64,000 nucleotides of DNA from Chaetoderma sp. LZ-2023a (lineage: Eukaryota > Mollusca > Caudofoveata > Chaetodermatida > Chaetodermatidae). The DNA lies in assembly GCA_034401795.1 (NCBI GenBank), contig CM067360.1, forward strand, positions 54,671,768 through 54,735,767, given 5' to 3'. The position numbers and the translations under genes were made by a program. Within the stretch, counting starts at the first letter, position 1; each line of letters opens with the position of its first letter. Below are positions 57,801 to 64,000 of the stretch, in pieces. The notes beneath the pieces were generated by a model, which was not told the origin of the DNA, ran no database searches, and saw only the letters and a list, made by a program, of their open reading frames with translations.

Positions 57801-60800
57801 ATATTATTAGCACATTTCAGATACTACTATATACATATTAGTTCATGAAATATGCTAATAATATGAAATAGGTGGGTAAACTTCAAATGCCTGTGGTGAA
57901 GGAACAGCTAAAATATCTGATCACTTAGTCAAAATGTGATACTAAACCTGCTATGTGTGTGAATGATTTTCAGATATATGGGTTATCCCCAAGGTTTAGC
58001 AATTTGTAACAGTTGTTTATGAATGTATAGTACAGATACCTAATGGTACCTGCTTATATTCAAACTAATCTGTACATAAATGAGGTCAACTTTCACCATT
58101 TGATTCATATTTAGTAGTTACATTAGTTCAGTTTAAGCTTTGAAGTAATCTTATGGCTTCGGACCTCAAACCCACAATCATTTCTGCTTTACTCATATAA
58201 GGAATATCTGAGAGTAAGGACTAGTAATGGAGAAATGAATTAGAATAGCTACTATTTGAACCCAAGGTTTGGCAATTTGTGACAGTTGTTTATGAATGTA
58301 TAGTACAGAGACCTAATGGTACCTGCTTATATTCAAACTAATCTGTACATAAATGAGGTCAACTTTCACCATTCGATTCATATTCAGTAGTTACATTAGT
58401 TCAGTTTAAGCTTTGAAGTAATCTTATGGCCTCGGACCTCAAACCCACAATCATTTCTGCTTTACTCATATAAGGAATATCTGAGAGTAAGGACTAGTAA
58501 TGGAGAAATGAATTAGAATAGCTACTATTTGAACTCCGTAGGAATTACCTCCCTTATCTATTGCCGACAAGCCAACATATTAAGAATCTAGCTCGTCTTA
58601 TAGAGAAATACTATGGGCGTATTCAGGATTTCTGGAGAGAGGGGGGTTAAATGAAAAGTACATTTTCAATCACCTGCAAGAGAATTATGCAAAGGATTGC
58701 ACACACACACACGCACACGCACGTACGCATGCACGCACGCACACACGCACGCATACATGTCCGCCTGCCCCTCAGCACACATGCATGCATGCCCCAATGC
58801 CTACCCACTAGTTCGCTCACCCGCCCACACGCACACACAAATGCATGTACGCACCATGAGAGCAGGTGAATTCATTTATCATTCTCGGCTTCTTTCTCTC
58901 GTATAGGCCAGTTGTCTTGTTAGATGGTAAGACTGATAGCTTCTGTTTTTGATGGTGCATATCTGTGAAGGCACAGGCATTTGAAGTTTACCCGCCTATT
59001 TCATATTATTAGCATATTTCATATGCTACTATATATATATTAGTATATGAAGTATGCTAATAATATGAGATCGGCGGGTAAACTTCAAATTCCTATGGTG
59101 AAGGAACAGCTAAAATATATGTTCACTACGTCAATATATGATACTAAACCAACTATATGTGTGAATGATTTTCAGATATCTGGGTTATCTCCAAGGTTTA
59201 GCAATTTGTAACAGTTGTTTATGAATGTATTAGTACAGATACCTAATGGTACCTGCTTATATTCATACTAATCTGTACATAAATGAGGTCAACTTTCACC
59301 ATTTGATTCATATTCAGTAGTTACATTAGTTCAGTCTCGGACCTCAATCTCACCATTATTTCTGCTTTTCTCATATAAGGAATATCTGGGAATGAGGACT
59401 AGTAATGGTTTCCTACACTAACTCAACAAATTATGGATATTTTACCCTAATATTATTTTCTGACATAAAGCATTCTTAGACACCAAATATTATAGGAATT
59501 TGTGTTTAGCACGGAATGTTCTGATGAAAGAGATAGAATAAGCGCAGAGGAATATGCAATCTGGAGAGGGAAAATGAATTAGAATAGCTACTATTTGAAC
59601 CCAGTAGGAATTACCTCCCTTATCTATTGCCCACCAGCTAACATTAAGAATCCATAGCTCGTCATATAGAGAAATACTATGGGCGGATTCAGGATTTCTG
59701 GAGGGAGGGGTTTAAATGAAAAGGACAGTTTCAATCACCTGCAAGAGAATTATGCAACGGATTGCACACACACGCACGCACGCAACCACGCACGCATACA
59801 TGTCCGCCTGCCCCACAGCACACATGCATGTACGCACCAATGCCTACCCACCCATCCGCCCACATGCACACACAAATGAATATACTCACCATGAGAGCAA
59901 GTGAATTCGTTTATCAGTCGTGGCTGCCTTCTCTGGTATAGGCCAGTTTTCTTGTTAGATGGTAAGACTGATAGCTTCTGTTTATGATGGTGCATATCTG
60001 TGAAGGCACAGGCATTTGAAGTTTACCCGCCTATTTCATATTATTAGCATATTTCAGATACTACTATATACATATTAGTTTATGAAATATGCTAATAATA
60101 TGAAATAGGTGGGTAAACTTCAAATGCCTGTGGTGAAGGAACAGCTAAAATATCTGATCACTTAGTCAAAATGTGATACTAAACCTGCTATGTGTGTGAA
60201 TGATTTTCAGATATATGGGTTATCCCCAAGGTTTAGCAATTTGTAACAGTTGTTTATGAATGTATAGTACAGATACCTAATGGTACCTGCTTATATTCAA
60301 ACTAATCTGTACATGAATGAGGTCAACTTTCACCATTTGATTCATATTTAGTAGTTACATTAGTTCAGTTTAAGCTTTGAAGTAATCTTATGGCCTCGGA
60401 CCTCAAACCCACAATCATTTCTGCTTTACTCATATAAGGAATATCTGAGAGTAAGGACTAGTAATGAAGAAATGAATTAGAATAGCTACTATTTGAACCC
60501 AAGGTTTGGCAATTTGTGACAGTTGTTTATGAATGTATAGTACAGAGACCTAATGGTACCTGCTTATATTCAAACTAATCTGTACATAAATGAGGTCAAC
60601 TTTCACCATTCGATTCATATTCAGTAGTTACATTAGTTCAGTTTAAGCTTTGAAGTAATCTTATGGCCTCGGACCTCAAACCCACAATCATTTCTGCTTT
60701 ACTCATATAAGGAATATCTGAGAGTAAGGACTAGTAATGGAGAAATGAATTAGAATAGCTACTATTTGAACTCCGTAGGAATTACCTCCCTTATCTAGTG

Positions 60801-60961
60801 CCGACAAGCCAACATATTAAGAATCTAGCTCGTCTTATAGAGAAATACTATGGGCGTATTCAGGATTTCTGGAGAGAGGGGGGGTTAAATGAAAAGTACA
60901 TTTTCAATCACCTGCAAGAGAATTATGCAAAGGATTGCACACACACACACACACGCACGTA

Positions 60962-60993
<32 letters not shown>

Positions 60994-63900
60994 TACATGT
61001 CCGCCTGCCCCTCAGCACACATGCATGCATGCCCCAATGCCTACCCACTAGTTCGCCCACCCGCCCACACGCACACACAAATGCATGTACGCACCATGAG
61101 AGCAGGTGAATTCATTTATCATTCTCGGCTTCTTTCTCTTGTATAGGCCAGTTGTCTTGTTAGATGGTAAGACTGATAGCTTCTGTTTTTGATGGTGCAT
61201 ATATGTGAAGGCACAGGCATTTGAAGTTTACCCGCCTATTTCATATTATTAGCATATTTCATATGCTACTATATATATATTAGTATATGAAGTATGCTAA
61301 TAATATGAGATCGGCGGGTAAACTTCAAATTCCTATGGTGAAGGAACAGCTAAAATATATGTTCACTACGTCAATATATGATACTAAACCAACTATATGT
61401 GTGAATGATTTTCAGATATCTGGGTTATCTCCAAGGTTTAGCAATTTGTAACAGTTGTTTATGAATGTATTAGTACAGATACCTAATGGTACCTGCTTAT
61501 ATTCATACTAATCTGTACATAAATGAGGTCAACTTTCACCATTTGATTCATATTTAGTAGTTACATTAGTTCAGTTTAAGCTTTGAAGTAATCTTATGGC
61601 CTCGGACCTCAAACCCACAATCATTTCTGCTTTACTCATATAAGGAATATCTGAGAGTAAGGACTAGTAATGGAGAAATGAATTAGAATAGCTACTATTT
61701 GAACCCAAGGTTTGGCAATTTGTGACAGTTGTTTATGAATGTATAGTACAGAGACCTAATGGTACCTGCTTATATTCAAACTAATCTGTACATAAATGAG
61801 GTCAACTTTCACCATTCGATTCATATTCAGTAGTTACATTAGTTCAGTTTAAGCTTTGAAGTAATCTTATGGCCTCGGACCTCAAACCCACAATCATTTC
61901 TGCTTTACTCATATAAGGAATATCTGAGAGTAAGGACTAGTAATGGAGAAATGAATTAGAATAGCTACTATTTGAACTCCGTAGGAATTACCTCCCTTAT
62001 CTATTGCCGACAAGCCAACATATTAAGAATCTAGCTCGTCTTATAGAGAAATACTATGGGCGTATTCAGGATTTCTGGAGAGAGGGGGGTTAAATGAAAA
62101 GTACAGTTTCAATCACCTGCAAGAGAATTATGCAACGGATTGCACACACACGCACGCACGCAACCACGCACGCATACATGTCCGCCTGCCCCACAGCACA
62201 CATGCATGTACGCACCAATGCCTACCCACCCATCCGCCCACATGCACACACAAATGAATATACTCACCATGAGAGCAAGTGAATTCGTTTATCAGTCGTG
62301 GCTGCCTTCTCTGGTATAGGCCAGTTTTCTTGTTAGATGGTAAGACTGATAGCTTCTGTTTATGATGGTGCATATCTGTGAAGGCACAGGCATTTGAAGT
62401 TTACCCGCCTATTTCATATTATTAGCACATTTCAGATACTACTATATACATATTAGTTTATGAAATATGCTAATAATATGAAATAGGTGGGTAAACTACA
62501 AATGCCTGTGGTGAAGGAACAGCTAAAATATCTGATCACTTAGTCAAAATGTGATACTAAACCTGCTATGTGTGTGAATGATTTTCAGATATATGGGTTA
62601 TCCCCAAGGTTTAGCAATTTGTAACAGTTGTTTATGAATGTATAGTACAGATAACTAATGGTACCTGCTTATATTCAAACTAATCTGTACATAAATGAGG
62701 TCAACTTTCACCATTTGATTCATATTTAGTAGTTACATTAGTTCAGTTTAAGCTTTGAAGTAATCTTATGGCCTCGGACCTCAAACCCACAATCATTTCT
62801 GCTTTACTCATATAAGGAATATCTGAGAGTAAGGACTAGTAATGGAGAAATGAATTAGAATAGCTACTATTTGAACCCAAGGTTTGGCAATTTGTGACAG
62901 TTGTTTATGAATGTATAGTACAGAGACCTAATGGTACCTGCTTATATTCAAACTAATCTGTACATAAATGAGGTCAACTTTCACCATTCGATTCATATTC
63001 AGTAGTTACATTAGTTCAGTTTAAGCTTTGAAGTAATCTTCTGGCCTCGGACCTCAAACCCACAATCATTTCTGCTTTACTCATATAAGGAATATCTGAG
63101 AGTAAGGACTAGTAATGGAGAAATGAATTAGAATAGCTACTATTTGAACTCCGTAGGAATTACCTCCCTTATCTATTGCCGACAAGCCAACATATTAAGA
63201 ATCTAGCTCGTCTTATAGAGAAATACTATGGGCGTATTCAGGATTTCTGGAGAGAGGGGGGTTAAATGAAAAGTACAGTTTCAATCACCTGCAAGAGAAT
63301 TATGCAACGGATTGCACACACACGCACGCACGCAACCACGCACGCATACATGTCCGCCTGCCCCACAGCACACATGCATGTATGCACCAATGCCTACCCA
63401 CCCATCCGCCCACATGCACACACAAATGAATATACTCACCATGAGAGCAAGTGAATTCGTTTATCAGTCGTGGCTGCCTTCTCTGGTATAGGCCAGTTTT
63501 CTTGTTAGATGGTAAGACTGATAGCTTCTGTTTATGATGGTGCATATCTGTGAAGGCACAGGCATTTGAAGTTTACCCGCCTATTTCATATTATTAGCAC
63601 ATTTCAGATACTACTATATACATATTAGTTCATGAAATATGCTAATAATATGAAATAGGTGGGTAAACTTCAAATGCCTGTGGTGAAGGAACAGCTAAAA
63701 TATCTGATCACTTAGTCAAAATGTGATACTAAACCTGCTATGTGTGTGAATGATTTTCAGATATATGGGTTATCCCCAAGGTTTAGCAATTTGTAACAGT
63801 TGTTTATGAATGTATAGTACAGATACCTAATGGTACCTGCTTATATTCAAACTAATCTGTACATAAATGAGGTCAACTTTCACCATTTGATTCATATTTA

Positions 63901-64000
63901 GTAGTTACATTAGTTCAGTTTAAGCTTTGAAGTAATCTTATGGCTTCGGACCTCAAACCCACAATCATTTCTGCTTTACTCATATAAGGAATATCTGAGA
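54813..64000 (+). repeat. Satellite array continuing to the window end
   Basis: Monomer anchors are at 55213 (A2), 56298 (mixed, B-like microsatellite block with an A2-like leader), 57479 (A1 with A2-type leader), 58651 (B), 59716 (A2), 60889 (B joined to an A-type tail), 62094 (A1) and 63266 (A1). The order is less regular than in 29-44 kb. The stretch 55870-56110 after the retrotransposon resembles the divergent edge monomers ('taaatggcctcggacctc', 'gggagcgagga', 'taaacaaattattgatattt') more than the core. The array has no visible end in this window. Confidence 0.92.

Overview
The window is non-genic, repeat-dominated DNA from an animal genome. A marine lophotrochozoan, most likely a bivalve or other mollusc, is my best guess. 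The basis is AT-rich DNA with a Tx1-type non-LTR retrotransposon, many fossil retroelements, and dispersed motifs that I associate from memory with molluscan genomes (a 'GGCCCAAGGGCC' family, a 'CTCACTTGGCCCTTTGGGC' family and AGGTCA-rich repeats). I see no intact host gene, rRNA, tRNA or CRISPR array. Most short open frames here come from CA/GCAC microsatellites or repeats.

Region 1 (1-14,443) is a graveyard of old mobile elements. It holds a Ty3/gypsy-like gag-pol remnant on the minus strand and several decayed copies of one non-LTR reverse transcriptase on the plus strand. It also holds a broken minus-strand gene (about 7.1 to 3.2 kb) of a widespread but uncharacterised animal protein family marked by a GCDT motif. 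That gene was split by one of the non-LTR copies and separately hit by a short SINE-like insert with a 14-bp target duplication. Three blocks of divergent tandem repeats follow; one carries clustered nuclear-receptor-like AGGTCA half-sites.

Region 2 (14,444-64,000) is one large satellite array with 1.07-1.2 kb monomers, a 500-N gap, and two large insertions. The left-edge monomers are longer and divergent; two of them contain a 1.4-kb segment bounded by about 46-bp inverted repeats. In the core that segment has shrunk to a roughly 120-bp hairpin, and the monomers form a higher-order repeat (variants A2-A1-B, about 3.43 kb). A 2.1-kb TTAA-flanked insert near the left edge contains nested foldback elements with 7-bp target duplications.

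Region 3 (45,890-54,812), inside the satellite, is an apparently full-length minus-strand Tx1-clade-like retrotransposon with intact ORF1 (RRM-like plus CCHC) and ORF2 (AP endonuclease, reverse transcriptase, C-terminal CCHC). Unusually, the 3.1 kb between ORF1 and ORF2 is one unbroken reading frame of about 1,028 codons. It starts just after the ORF1 stop, ends 19 nt inside ORF2, and encodes an extremely hydrophobic, Met- and Leu-run-rich protein. The same interval is flanked by splice-like signals. This three-ORF arrangement is the most interesting object in the window.
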